From the NCBI RefSeq assembly GCF_029360765.1, contig NZ_JARKNA010000002.1, positions 1 through 56,704 of the forward strand: a stretch of 56,704 nt of DNA, written 5' to 3'. A program made the position numbers and the translations under genes. Source of the DNA: Terrimonas pollutisoli. GTDB lineage: Bacteria > Bacteroidota > Bacteroidia > Chitinophagales > Chitinophagaceae. Positions 20,452 through 29,932 of this stretch are shown here, in pieces (position 1 is the stretch's first letter; each line of letters begins with the position of its first letter). The notes beneath the pieces are model-generated. The model was not told the DNA's origin, ran no database searches, and worked only from the letters and a program-made list of their open reading frames with translations.

Positions 20452-20469
20452 ATCCGATAGCTATCGGAT
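20452..20469. repeat. Perfect 18-bp palindrome
   Basis: ATCCGATAGCTATCGGAT is fully self-complementary. Similar CCGATAGCTATCGG palindromes are, to my knowledge, dispersed in intergenic regions of related bacteria, so this may be one copy of a repeat family. It could also bind a dimeric regulator. Only the palindrome itself is certain. Confidence 0.6.
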
Positions 20470-20520
20470 TTCGCTGATTTTACTTTTACATTTTTAAACA
20501 CCTCTAAGTGAAACAATTAT

Positions 20521-20565
20521 CACAAACGGGTAAAATCAATCAATACCCGTTTGTGTTTTCATTTG
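20521..20565 (+). terminator. Perfect 12-bp hairpin with T-rich tail
   Basis: CACAAACGGGTA (20521-20532) and TACCCGTTTGTG (20544-20555) pair perfectly around an 11-nt loop, and TTTTCATTT follows. It looks like a second intrinsic terminator in the gap after the CxxCH gene, about 320 bp before the sigma gene. Confidence 0.65.
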
Positions 20566-20878
20566 GGATTGTCTGATAATTTTCACCTGTTTATTTTTAT
20601 TGTTTTAGTTTGGTCAGCACTTGTCCTGAACCGGCTTCGGGATGGAACGCCCGATCAACACTTCTTGTGTCTGGACAATCTTATTTGGATGATTCATGGT
20701 TCAAATAATGAAACATAAAATTTTCTTTCCACTGGTTTTCGGGACATGACGAATCCGGCAGCTGCGATATTTTTCTTCTCTTCCCAGGGGTAAGCCCTGC
20801 TTTTAAAGTTTTAAAATCTCTCATAGCCGGGAAATATTATTTTAGCGAAATGTTCCACTTTCTGAACACGGTTTATTA

Positions 20879-21466
20879 ATGAACGATCTGCGAACTAATC
20901 ATATTGAAAAGCAGGGTGCTGATCTTTGGCTCAGGTTTATTGCCGGGGATTTCAATGCTTATGCATCGTTGTATAAAGATCATGTAGAATCGATGATCCT
21001 TTATGGACTGAAAATAAAACCGGATAAGAATGAAGTACAGGATGCTATACAGGATCTTTTTGTTGAACTGTGGCATTCAAAACAAAACCTGAAACCAGTA
21101 CAGCTGGTCAGCATGTATTTGCTAAAAGCATTACGTTATAAATTGATTAAAAAAGAAAAAATCAGAATTTCTTCTTTGAACGATGATCTTGGTGAACTGG
21201 ATGATACTATACTTGAGCAGCCAATAGAATTTTTTATCCTTGAAAACGAAGACCGGGTTTACAAGCTGGAAAAGATTCGTAAAGCAATACAACTTTTACC
21301 AAAAAGACAGCAGGAGGTAATTAACCTTCGGTTCTATAAAGGCTTTTCCACTGAACAGGTTGCCGAGATCATGTCCATTAATTATCAGTCAGCCAGCAAC
21401 CTCCTTCACAAAGCTGTTCAATTCCTTCGCCGGTGTATGCAGTTCATTGCATTTTGCGGCTTGTAA
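20879..21466 (+). CDS. ECF RNA polymerase sigma factor (FecI-like), module 2
   Basis: FecI-type sigma factor of 195 residues and the second of its kind here. Region 2 is at ~18-85 (DLWLRFIAGDFNAYASLYKD, IQDLFVELWHSKQNL, MYLLKALRYKLI). Region 4 is at ~135-190 (LPKRQQEVINLRFYKGFSTE, QVAEIMSINYQSASNLLHKA). It heads a sigma/FecR/SusC/SusD series in the same order as the first module but is clearly diverged from that sigma, so each should serve its own promoter. It likely activates the SusC/SusD pair and possibly the fucosidase operon behind it. Confidence 0.93.
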   Translation: MNDLRTNHIEKQGADLWLRFIAGDFNAYASLYKDHVESMILYGLKIKPDKNEVQDAIQDLFVELWHSKQNLKPVQLVSMYLLKALRYKLIKKEKIRISSLNDDLGELDDTILEQPIEFFILENEDRVYKLEKIRKAIQLLPKRQQEVINLRFYKGFSTEQVAEIMSINYQSASNLLHKAVQFLRRCMQFIAFCGL

Positions 21467-21535
21467 AAAAAAGTTAAGAAAAAAAGAGTATCTGTAACGG
21501 CTTTTATACACTTTGTAAAAAGCCTGATCATTTTT

Positions 21536-22627
21536 ATGCCTTATTCAAAAGCTGAGCTGGAAGAAATGTTGCGAACTGATGCCTTTGTGTTATGGGTTTT
21601 ACAGCCTGATGAAAATAGTAATGAATATTGGAAAAACTGGTTGTTGCAGCATTCAGACAAAGAAGAATTGCTGTTAAAAGCGAGGGAGCTGGTTTTACTG
21701 CTCTATGAAGCAGAAAAAGGAGAACTTACTACCGCTGAGAACGGTCAAATGAGTAGCGATACATGGAGTATGATTACTGAACGGATTAATACTAAAGGCC
21801 ATGTTGCGCAACTGGGCAAGCGCTGGTATAAATATGCGGTGGCCGCTTCTGTTATTGGCTTGCTCGGGTTGGCTGTTTTCGTTTTTCAACAAAAAAATAA
21901 AAATACCCAAAGTGAAAGCTTACCTGAACTTGTTATCAATAAAACTAATCCGGCGGAATTACAATTTACCAATAACACCGCTAAACCGCAGGTGGTTTAC
22001 CTGGTAGATGGCAGCACCATTACACTCGGGAACAATAGCAGTGTGAAATATGCCCGTTTTCTCCAGCCTTATAAACGGGAAGTACAGCTGGAAGGTGAAG
22101 CTTTTTTTGATATTGCTAAAGATGCAAACCGGCCTTTTTATGTATATGTGCAGGGAATAGCTGTAAAAGTTTTGGGAACAAGTTTTCGCATTGTAGCCAA
22201 TAAGCCGGATGGAAAAGTGATCGTAGCTGTTAAAACTGGTAAGGTTTCTGTATTCAGAAAAGATGATAACCTGCAAAAGGAAGAGTTGGTACTGACACCT
22301 CAGCAACAGGCCGTATTCAATAGCAAGCCCAATACGCTTACAAAAACGGAAATAGCGGATTCATCCTTGCTGGAAGAACACGCAATGGTCGCCAAAACTT
22401 TCTCCTTTGAAAATAAATCAATCGGTGAAATCCTCGAAAAGCTATCAGGAGTATATACGGTGGATATAAGTTACGACAAAGAAAAATTTAGCAAATGCGG
22501 TGGTATCACTGTTTTGCTGGATGAAGAAACACTGGAAGGGAAACTGAATATCCTTTGTAAAGTACTGGGCGCTACTTACCGTATCGATGACAATAAGATT
22601 TTCCTGGAAGGCAACGGCTGTAATTAA
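21536..22627 (+). CDS. FecR-family anti-sigma factor, module 2
   Basis: Membrane anti-sigma regulator of 363 residues that should control the sigma factor 69 bp upstream. The cytoplasmic N-terminal part is followed by one membrane helix at about residues 99-117 (KYAVAASVIGLLGLAVFVF). Then come the FecR domain (VVYLVDGSTITLGNNSSVKY, EVQLEGEAFFDIAKDANRPF, VKVLGTSFRI, VAVKTGKVSVF) and a C-terminal DUF4974 domain (FSFENKSIGEILEKLSGVY, EETLEGKLNILCKVLG). It ends in EGNGCN, much like the EGRGCK tail of the module 1 FecR, so the two proteins share ancestry along their whole length. Confidence 0.93.
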   Translation: MPYSKAELEEMLRTDAFVLWVLQPDENSNEYWKNWLLQHSDKEELLLKARELVLLLYEAEKGELTTAENGQMSSDTWSMITERINTKGHVAQLGKRWYKYAVAASVIGLLGLAVFVFQQKNKNTQSESLPELVINKTNPAELQFTNNTAKPQVVYLVDGSTITLGNNSSVKYARFLQPYKREVQLEGEAFFDIAKDANRPFYVYVQGIAVKVLGTSFRIVANKPDGKVIVAVKTGKVSVFRKDDNLQKEELVLTPQQQAVFNSKPNTLTKTEIADSSLLEEHAMVAKTFSFENKSIGEILEKLSGVYTVDISYDKEKFSKCGGITVLLDEETLEGKLNILCKVLGATYRIDDNKIFLEGNGCN

Positions 22628-22769
22628 AAAGTGGGCGTTAAGAAAAAAGCAGAGCTGGTATAAACTTCCTGGCGGGGGAGTGTCAATGTAGTAGTGAAAC
22701 TACTCGTCAATAAACCTTACAAAAACCAATTGCCTATGCACCGGTAAACTTGTTCCAATAAAAATAAAA

Positions 22770-22793
22770 AGGTTGGTAGTGAAACGCCAACCT
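22770..22793 (+). promoter_or_regulatory. Hairpin between FecR and SusC, module 2
   Basis: AGGTTGG (22770-22776) pairs perfectly with CCAACCT (22787-22793) around a 10-nt loop, with GAAATTTTCCCC after it. It lies 70 bp before the SusC start, the same relative place as the hairpins in module 1. A leader or attenuator role is inferred only from this position. Confidence 0.35.
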
Positions 22794-22862
22794 GAAATTT
22801 TCCCCTTCGTTGTGGGAATGCTTCGCCTTCATTCTTATTAACTGCTAAACTCCCTTTAGATT

Positions 22863-25800
22863 ATGAACAAAAAAGGAAAACTGCCCCCATCCGTTTTTTC
22901 TATTATGCGGGTAACATTGCTGCTGGCTTATAGCATGCTCACGCTTGTCAACATAGCACTGGCAAAGAAAACGAACGGACAGGAAATACTCGACAGAAAG
23001 ATTACGCTGTCGATTAACAAACAAGGATTAAAAACTATATTGACCAGCATTGAAAAAGCCGCTGAAATAAAATTTGCCTATACAGAACAAACCATCCCCC
23101 TAAATCAGAAAACTTCAGTTGAAGCAAGGGAAGAAAGGTTGGGCGATGTATTGGAGCGACTTTTTAAGCCGTTGAATGTTTCGTACGAAGTATCCGGCAG
23201 CCAGATTATCCTGAAGAAAAACGGCGTCAGCGTAGTAATCGACGCCGATAGGGCAGCGGATAATTTTAAAAAAATATCCGGTATTGTAAATTCATCCAAC
23301 GGCGCCGTCATAGCCAATGCAAGCGTTATTGTGAAAGGAACTTCCCGGGGTACCACAACCAATAACGAGGGACGGTTTGAGATAGAGGCCAATGAAGGTG
23401 AAGTGTTGGAAATATCTGCAGTGGGGTATACAACCACTGAAATTACAATAGGTGCCGGTTCAAACTATACGGTACAACTACAGATAGCCAATACGGCTTT
23501 AAGCGAAGTAGTCGTCACCGCATTAGGAGTAAAAAAACAAAAAAGACAACTCGGTTTTTCTGTTACCGAAATAAAAGGAAGTGATTTAGCCAAAACTAAT
23601 GAAGTGAATCCGATCAATGCGTTGCAGGGTAAAGTGGCAGGTGTACAGATCGACCAGGGAGCAGGCGGCTTATTTGGCAATTCAAAAATTGTGATCAGGG
23701 GCAACTCAACATTAGGCACCAACAATCAGCCCATTTTTGTAGTAGATGGTGTGATCATGGATAATGGGGTTTTCAATGGCCGTGGCCGTGATTTCGGAAA
23801 TGATTTTAAAAACCTGAATACCGAAGATTTTGAATCCGTTTCAGTTTTAAAAGGTTCTGCTGCGGCAGCCTTATACGGTAGTCGTGCTATTAACGGTGTT
23901 ATTTTAATCACTACCAAAAAAGGGTCATTAAGAAAAGGGATTGGCGTATCGGTCAATCAATCGGTAAATATCATGGATCCCTATGCAGGTCCTGATTTTC
24001 AAAATGAATTTGGTGGTGGTACTGTAGGTGCTTTTTTCACCGATAACCGTGAACCGAATTATAAACCGGATGAAGCATGGACAACAAAAGTATTCCCCAT
24101 TGATCCTGTTACCGGCGAACCATATATTGACCGGCAGATATACCGTGAACTGGAAAACTGGGGGCCACGCATGACCGGTCAGCAAGTGAGGAATTATGAT
24201 GGTACACCTACCAGTTATTTGCCGCAACCCAATAATTTTTTGGATGCATTTCAAACAGGACTTGGCAGCAATACCAATGTTGCAGTAGATGGAGGTTCTG
24301 AAAAATCGACCTTCCGTATTTCCTATAATCACAACACAGGAAAGGGCATCGTGCCAAATAACAAACTCAGCAAAGACGCCTTCGATATCCGGGCCACGCA
24401 TCAACTGACCAAATACCTGGGTATTGATGCTGGTGTTGCGTATAGTCATTTTGAAGGAAAGAACCCACCACGGCTGGGAGGCCTGGATGCTTTTGCTTCG
24501 GATAATTTTGGAAAATTGTTTACCTGGATACTTCCACGCAACTACGACACCAGATACTGGATGCGAAAAGACAAGTACACCAGCATATTTGGAGGTGCTC
24601 CACAACTCAACGATCCGGATGAGCCCAACAAAGCACCCGAATCAAGATTCTGGTTCATGCTTTTTGAAAATCAGTATTTACAAAAGGAACAACTACTTCG
24701 GGGAAGGTTAACGATCAATGCTGATCTTACTTCATGGGCTAAGTTAGTACTGGAAGGCAACATCAATAATATTTATATCAAAAGGGAAAATAAAGAATTG
24801 GGCCAGCAAAGAGATTTCAGAGGAGGACTGTATGGTCTTGGCTTCGAAAACAGGGAGAGCAAGTTTTTAAAGGCTATGCTCATGTTGAACAAGGAAGTCA
24901 ATAAAGATTTTAGCGTGGCAGGATATGTAGGTGCAGAAATGCAGCGCTTCACCAATAGCTTTGAATATTCTGAAACAAGAGGAGGGCTTAATTATCCCGG
25001 CAACTACTTTATCACCAATTCTGTGAACACCCCATTTACTGATGGTGGTATCAATAGCAGGAAAAGCTTTAATTCATTATATGCCAGCGCAGATCTTTCA
25101 TTTAAGAATATGCTTTTTTTGCAAACTACCTGGCGCGGCGACTGGTCTTCAGCACTTACCTATTTAGATGGATCGGGAAATAATTTCTATAATTATCCTG
25201 CCGCAAGTTTGTCCTGGATATTTACCGAAACGTTTAAATCATTACCAACATGGCTTAGCTATGGGAAACTAAGAACCAATATCGCGGCATTGGGTGGCGA
25301 TACAGATCCTTTCGTCATTAATCCCGGATTTGTATTCAGTGGTTTTAGCAATGCCAACGGTGGACAGGTACCTGCTTCTACTTACTCAAGCTTAGATGCA
25401 TTACAACCTGATTTAAAACCTCTCCGTAAAATCGCAAAAGAAATTGGAGCGGAAATCCGGTTCTTAAAAAACAGGCTAGGATTTGATGTTAGTTTTTACC
25501 AGGATAATACAAAGAATCAAATATTGAGGATTGGTACCCCCGCTGTTTCCGGTGTTAATTCTATCCTGATCAATGCGGGCAATATTCAAAACAAGGGAGT
25601 AGAATTATCCATAGATGCTACCCCGGTAAAGACAAGAGATTTTAGTTGGAACACTGCATTTAATTATTCAAGAAACCGCAATAAGATTATAGAACTTTAC
25701 CCTGGTGTAAAAGAGTATAACCTTCCGGGTGCAAATATCGGCGAGATCAGTACCTGGGCAGTGGAAGGACAATCTTACGGCGTGTTGAGAACAACTATCC

Positions 25801-26561
25801 ATTCCAAAACCGACCCTAAAACGGGCAAACCAATTCTTGCATGGCGTTCTGACGCACGAGCTGCATTTCCGGCCCGCAGCAATGAAATACAGGATGTGGG
25901 TGATATCAATGCCAAATACAGGGCTGGGTGGGATAATACTTTTAGCTACAAAGGGTTTAGCCTGAATGTGCTGATAGATGCCAAGATCGGCGGCGATTTT
26001 GTACTGCTCACATACAGGTATGGTACACATACAGGCGTATTTCCCAACACACTTCATGGAAGAGATGCGGATCATGGCGGCATTGTATGGACCAGTGCGT
26101 GGGATGGTAAAACTTATGATGATGGTATCATTCCGGATGGTGTATTTGCAGACGGACAAATGGTGACATTGCCTAATGGCACGCAGGTAAATGTAGGCGG
26201 GCTTACCTACCAGCAGGCATACGACCAGGGTTTTGTAGAGCCAACCCATTTACCACAATTTGGTTACAGGTATGGCTCATCCTCTACCGGTGTGTCAGAC
26301 TATTGGGTCCTGAAAAATTCATGGATATCACTTCGCCAGGTAGCATTGAGTTATAATTTTCCAAAGAAGTTGTATGAAAAATTAAAGTTGAACGGATTGT
26401 CATTGTCAGCTATTGGCCGTGACCTGGCTTACCTGCACCAGACATTACCTTATAACTACAACCCTGCATCCAATAACTCGAATAATACAGCTTTTTCCGG
26501 TGAAGAGGGTTTTTTACCAAAAACAAGAAATATCACATTCACACTAAGGGCATCATTCTAA
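22863..26561 (+). CDS. SusC/RagA-like TonB-dependent receptor with STN domain, module 2
   Basis: Outer-membrane transporter of 1232 residues, predicted to import the fucosylated glycan pieces released by the enzymes encoded downstream. Domain order: signal segment to ~40; STN ~45-118 (EILDRKITLSINKQGLKTIL, IKFAYTEQTIPLNQK, GDVLERLFKPLNVSYEV); carboxypeptidase-regulatory-like ~138-208 (SGIVNSSNGAVIANASVIVK, GTTTNNEGRFEIEANEG); plug ~225-340 (INALQGKVAGVQIDQGAGG, IVIRGNSTLGTNNQPIFVVD, VLKGSAAAALYGSRAINGVI); beta-barrel to the end (TLRASF). The start is ATG 22863. The next gene follows with no gap if its GTG is used, or with 39 bp to its ATG. Confidence 0.95.
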   Translation: MNKKGKLPPSVFSIMRVTLLLAYSMLTLVNIALAKKTNGQEILDRKITLSINKQGLKTILTSIEKAAEIKFAYTEQTIPLNQKTSVEAREERLGDVLERLFKPLNVSYEVSGSQIILKKNGVSVVIDADRAADNFKKISGIVNSSNGAVIANASVIVKGTSRGTTTNNEGRFEIEANEGEVLEISAVGYTTTEITIGAGSNYTVQLQIANTALSEVVVTALGVKKQKRQLGFSVTEIKGSDLAKTNEVNPINALQGKVAGVQIDQGAGGLFGNSKIVIRGNSTLGTNNQPIFVVDGVIMDNGVFNGRGRDFGNDFKNLNTEDFESVSVLKGSAAAALYGSRAINGVILITTKKGSLRKGIGVSVNQSVNIMDPYAGPDFQNEFGGGTVGAFFTDNREPNYKPDEAWTTKVFPIDPVTGEPYIDRQIYRELENWGPRMTGQQVRNYDGTPTSYLPQPNNFLDAFQTGLGSNTNVAVDGGSEKSTFRISYNHNTGKGIVPNNKLSKDAFDIRATHQLTKYLGIDAGVAYSHFEGKNPPRLGGLDAFASDNFGKLFTWILPRNYDTRYWMRKDKYTSIFGGAPQLNDPDEPNKAPESRFWFMLFENQYLQKEQLLRGRLTINADLTSWAKLVLEGNINNIYIKRENKELGQQRDFRGGLYGLGFENRESKFLKAMLMLNKEVNKDFSVAGYVGAEMQRFTNSFEYSETRGGLNYPGNYFITNSVNTPFTDGGINSRKSFNSLYASADLSFKNMLFLQTTWRGDWSSALTYLDGSGNNFYNYPAASLSWIFTETFKSLPTWLSYGKLRTNIAALGGDTDPFVINPGFVFSGFSNANGGQVPASTYSSLDALQPDLKPLRKIAKEIGAEIRFLKNRLGFDVSFYQDNTKNQILRIGTPAVSGVNSILINAGNIQNKGVELSIDATPVKTRDFSWNTAFNYSRNRNKIIELYPGVKEYNLPGANIGEISTWAVEGQSYGVLRTTIHSKTDPKTGKPILAWRSDARAAFPARSNEIQDVGDINAKYRAGWDNTFSYKGFSLNVLIDAKIGGDFVLLTYRYGTHTGVFPNTLHGRDADHGGIVWTSAWDGKTYDDGIIPDGVFADGQMVTLPNGTQVNVGGLTYQQAYDQGFVEPTHLPQFGYRYGSSSTGVSDYWVLKNSWISLRQVALSYNFPKKLYEKLKLNGLSLSAIGRDLAYLHQTLPYNYNPASNNSNNTAFSGEEGFLPKTRNITFTLRASF

Positions 26562-26600
26562 GTGGTAAAAAACATTTTTTTAAAGATCAATCATATTGTT

Positions 26601-28310
26601 ATGCAAAACTATAAATCATATATAATAGCTGCAGGGTTGATAGCATTTTGTTCTGCCGTCAGTTCCTGTAAAAAGAATTTTGCGGAAATCAATACCAATC
26701 CGAGTGTAGTTACCACGCCTGATATTAAATACCTGCTCACTTATGCGGAGGATAGGGTAGTAACCTACCAGGGCACTGAATGGGTATGGGAAAGCATGGA
26801 GCAATTGTTCCGCTTTACCCAGCACATGACCACCGATCCGTATGAAATGACCAATAATGTGAATACACGGTATGGCAATTATTACCTGCAGATATTGCCC
26901 AATCTTTTTGAAATAAGAAAGCAAATAGATGCCAAACCTGATAAGGATAATTATAAAAAAATGGGCGCCGTCACGTATGTGCTGCAGGCATTGCATGGCA
27001 TTAAGGTGACTGATATGAATGGTTCTGTTCCTTATTCGGAGGCGGTGCAGGGGCGCTATGAAGGTAATTTCAATCCCACCTACGACAAACAGGAAGATCT
27101 TTTTACACAATGGCTGACTGAATTGGATAATGCTATTACCGTATTATCCGATAATAACCTTCCCAATCAAAACACTTATGGCTCAGCGGATGTATTTTAT
27201 AAAAGCGATTGGACAAAATGGTTGAAACTGGCTAATTCTTTAAAACTTCGCATTGCAGCAAGACTGGATGTTGCCAATAATGCAAAGACCAGGGAGATAT
27301 TTCAGCAGGTGATGCAAAACGCTATAGGTCCTATTGAAGCGAATGAAGACCAGCTTTCTTACCAGAATATAGATTATTTACCTTTTGGTACATCGGGTGA
27401 TATCAATTACAGGAGCACACGCTATGCTACTACGTCTATCATGAAATTTTTGAAGACATCCAATGATCCGCGATTGCCCGTTTATTTTGAACCCAACGAT
27501 CTGCAGGGTAAGTACAAGGACACATTGACAAAGTATGGAGTGACCCTTCCCGCTTTTATTGATCCCGCTGATCCTTTGATCAGGTTCCAGGGCGGACCGG
27601 CTGATTTTACTACGAACCCTTCTGTTGCCAATTATATCAAAAATCCTTTTGCTGTAGGTAATACCAATACCGGAAATTCCGTTTCCAGGTATTTTCTTAT
27701 ATCGCCTATCAATAGAAAATTCTTTTCACCACGTTATAATTCAGCTACCAGCGGCGATTTCAGAGACGTGATTGTAACAGCAGCCGAAACCTGTTTCCTT
27801 ATTGCTGAGTTTATCCAAAAAGGTTACGCAGGCAGTGTAAATACCCGTGGCACAGCAGAGGATTGGTATAAAAAAGGAATTGCTTCATCTATCAAAACCA
27901 TGAATGATATTGCCATCGCTGCCGGTTCAACAACTATTGCCGGAGATGTTGATGCAGCGATTAATGCATACCTGGCCAATCCCGCCGTAAAATTCAGTGC
28001 TGTTAATGATCTTGAAAGGATATACATCCAGCAATATTTGAATTTCTATCGCAATGCCAATGAAGCTTTCGTTTTTGTAAGAAGAACCGGCTATCCAAAA
28101 AAAGTCTCTGTTTATTATGCCAGGGAACCATTTAATGAAACCATCCCCCGCCGGTTCTGGACAATAGACCCGGGAGAAGCCAACCGTACCAATTGGCAGG
28201 CAGCTATGACTGATCAGGGATTTACACCTAATGCACAGGATCTGCCAACTTTAAGCACGCAAAGGATCTGGTATGACAAAACAGCGCCAAATTTTGGTGA
28301 GGGAGATTAA
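26601..28310 (+). CDS. SusD/RagB-like lipoprotein (SusD-like_2 type), module 2
   Basis: Surface glycan-binding partner of the preceding SusC. The ATG at 26601 is chosen because it opens a normal lipoprotein signal (MQNYKSYIIAAGLIAFC, then AVSSCKKNF); a GTG at 26562 would add 13 residues. The body has the features of the SusD_RagB / SusD-like_2 group: FAEINTNPSVVTTPDIKYLL near the N-terminus, WVWESMEQLFRFTQHMT, WTKWLKLANSLKLRIAARL, VTAAETCFLIAEFIQKG and YIQQYLNFYRNANEAFVFVR. It is clearly different from the SusD of module 1, so the two modules probably bind different glycans. A terminator lies 122 bp after the stop. Confidence 0.93.
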   Translation: MQNYKSYIIAAGLIAFCSAVSSCKKNFAEINTNPSVVTTPDIKYLLTYAEDRVVTYQGTEWVWESMEQLFRFTQHMTTDPYEMTNNVNTRYGNYYLQILPNLFEIRKQIDAKPDKDNYKKMGAVTYVLQALHGIKVTDMNGSVPYSEAVQGRYEGNFNPTYDKQEDLFTQWLTELDNAITVLSDNNLPNQNTYGSADVFYKSDWTKWLKLANSLKLRIAARLDVANNAKTREIFQQVMQNAIGPIEANEDQLSYQNIDYLPFGTSGDINYRSTRYATTSIMKFLKTSNDPRLPVYFEPNDLQGKYKDTLTKYGVTLPAFIDPADPLIRFQGGPADFTTNPSVANYIKNPFAVGNTNTGNSVSRYFLISPINRKFFSPRYNSATSGDFRDVIVTAAETCFLIAEFIQKGYAGSVNTRGTAEDWYKKGIASSIKTMNDIAIAAGSTTIAGDVDAAINAYLANPAVKFSAVNDLERIYIQQYLNFYRNANEAFVFVRRTGYPKKVSVYYAREPFNETIPRRFWTIDPGEANRTNWQAAMTDQGFTPNAQDLPTLSTQRIWYDKTAPNFGEGD

Positions 28311-28431
28311 GCGGAGCCAGTTGCCTGAACTTTCATGTTGGGTTGGTGACTGATCAGGTTTTTGATCGCATAGCCAAAGGCAGTTTTTTTTGTTCTCATA
28401 AGCAGTCGTTTGCATCTTCGCAAGCAGTAAG

Positions 28432-28459
28432 TACCCCGCACCTGCGGGGTATCTTTTTT
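28432..28459 (+). terminator. Rho-independent terminator after SusD, module 2
   Basis: TACCCCGC and GCGGGGTA form a perfect 8-bp GC-rich stem around the loop ACCT, followed by TCTTTTTTC. It separates the SusC/SusD unit from the enzyme operon, which then needs its own promoter. Confidence 0.85.
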
Positions 28460-28517
28460 CTATAATAGTGAAAACAGCATAAGAAAGGGGTAAAAACAAC
28501 GAATAGGTAATTACACA

Positions 28518-28550
28518 ATTGAGCAGATAATCAGGTAATTTTCATCTTTG
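28518..28550 (+). promoter_or_regulatory. Candidate Bacteroidota promoter for the fucosidase operon
   Basis: CATCTTTG (28543-28550) matches the -7 consensus TAnnTTTG at five of its six fixed bases, and TTG (28519-28521) sits 21 bp upstream as the -33 element. The first operon gene starts 25 bp downstream. It lies just after the terminator at 28432, where a promoter is expected. Start-site data are lacking. Confidence 0.4.
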
Positions 28551-28575
28551 AGATAACCACTTTTATATTGTTCAT

Positions 28576-29907
28576 ATGAAAAAATTAATAACCACCATTG
28601 CTGGTTTAGTTGTAACCATTTGTTCGCTTTCTGCGCAGTCAACTTATATGCCTGCTAAAGAAAACCTGGAAGCCCGTCATCAATTCCAGGATAATAAGTA
28701 TGGCATGTTTATTCATTGGGGCCTGTCAAGTGTATTGGGGCACGGTGAGTGGGTGATGAATAACCGGAATATTAAAGTGGAAGACTATACCCGCCTGCTT
28801 CGTGCGTTTAACCCGGTTGACTTTGATGCAGCCAAATGGGTGACTACGGCGAAGAATGCAGGCATGAAGTATATAGTTTTTATCACCCGTCACCATGATG
28901 GTTTTTCTAATTGGGATACCAAACAATCGGATTGGAAAATCACGAACACGCCTTATGGTAAAGATGTTTTGAAAATGCTTTCAGATGAATGTAAGAAGCA
29001 AGGAATAAAATTGGGGTTATACTATTCAACGCTTGATTGGTACCGCAACGATTATCCCTACGAAACGGGAAGAACAGGAAAAGGCACCGGTCGTACGGCA
29101 AAAAGTAATTATGCTTCCTACCTGCAATTCATGAAAAATCAATTGACAGAATTGCTGACCAACTATGGTGAGATCATGTCCATTTGGTTCGATGGTCATT
29201 GGGATCAAACCAATCCTGAAGGAGATGCTGACAGGACATCCCGCATCGACTGGAAATATGATGAGATCTATGGTTTAATTCACCGGCTTCAGCCACAGTG
29301 TATGATTGGAAACAATCATCACCTGTCACCGCTAAATGGTGAGGACTTTCAAATGTTTGAAAGAGACCTGCCCGGTGAAAACAAATCAGGGCTTAGCTTT
29401 CAAAAAGCATCCGATGAACTGCCCGTGGAAACATGCGAAACCATCAATGGTTCGTGGGGCTATAATATTACAGACACAAGCTATAAAACAGTTTCCCAGG
29501 TGATCCAATTATTAGTGGGTGCGGCAGGACGAAATGCAAACTTGTTGCTGAACATTGGACCAATGCCGAGTGGTGCTATACAGCCTGAGTTTACAGATAC
29601 ATTAGCTGTAGCCGGTAAGTGGTTGCAGCAATATGGAGAAAGCATTTATGGAACAAGAGGTGGACCGCTTGGTCCTCAACCCTGGGGTGTCACCACACAA
29701 AACGATAAAAAGATCTACCTGCATCTCTTTAAAACACCGGAGGCAAATACCATTCTATTACCGTTGAAAGAAAAAATAAAACAGGTAACCCTGTTAGGAA
29801 CATCTGGCAAAGTGAAATTTAAACAGCAAAAAGATAGCGTAACTATTTCAACAGATGCCATCAGCGTCGATGGACCAGATACGGTTATTCTCGTTGAACT
29901 CAAATAA
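28576..29907 (+). CDS. GH29 alpha-L-fucosidase (first of three)
   Basis: Exported glycoside hydrolase of 443 residues that should release alpha-L-fucose from glycans by a retaining mechanism. A signal peptide (MKKLITTIAGLVVTICSLSAQ) is followed by the GH29 TIM barrel: KYGMFIHWGLSSVLGHGEW, TRHHDGFSNWDTKQSDW (His106-His107), and MSIWFDGHWDQ with the probable nucleophile Asp206 in the WFDG motif. A short C-terminal beta domain ends the protein; no carbohydrate-binding module is seen. It opens a six-gene operon with gaps of 2-75 bp. The two other GH29 enzymes of the operon are only distantly similar, so the three probably act on different linkages. Confidence 0.93.
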   Translation: MKKLITTIAGLVVTICSLSAQSTYMPAKENLEARHQFQDNKYGMFIHWGLSSVLGHGEWVMNNRNIKVEDYTRLLRAFNPVDFDAAKWVTTAKNAGMKYIVFITRHHDGFSNWDTKQSDWKITNTPYGKDVLKMLSDECKKQGIKLGLYYSTLDWYRNDYPYETGRTGKGTGRTAKSNYASYLQFMKNQLTELLTNYGEIMSIWFDGHWDQTNPEGDADRTSRIDWKYDEIYGLIHRLQPQCMIGNNHHLSPLNGEDFQMFERDLPGENKSGLSFQKASDELPVETCETINGSWGYNITDTSYKTVSQVIQLLVGAAGRNANLLLNIGPMPSGAIQPEFTDTLAVAGKWLQQYGESIYGTRGGPLGPQPWGVTTQNDKKIYLHLFKTPEANTILLPLKEKIKQVTLLGTSGKVKFKQQKDSVTISTDAISVDGPDTVILVELK

Positions 29908-29932
29908 CTAACTGTCTCCGAACAACTACACA

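Larger units (their letters stand above)
20298..20878. other. 581-bp gene-free region with hairpins and a perfect palindrome
   Basis: No ORF with coding character was found between the CxxCH protein and the second sigma gene. It holds a terminator (20330-20361), a perfect 18-bp palindrome (20452-20469), a perfect 12-bp stem hairpin (20521-20555) and a small hairpin, CAGGG/CCCTG (20785-20799, followed by CTTTT). It also has repeat-like debris such as the GTCGGCAGGCAGGC stretch near 20414. The promoter of the sigma gene should lie near its right end, but no clear box was identified. Confidence 0.7.

Noticed and set aside
23928..24605. Minus-strand ORF of 225 codons
   Set aside because: It lies fully inside the SusC gene of module 2 on the opposite strand and shows no recognisable domain.
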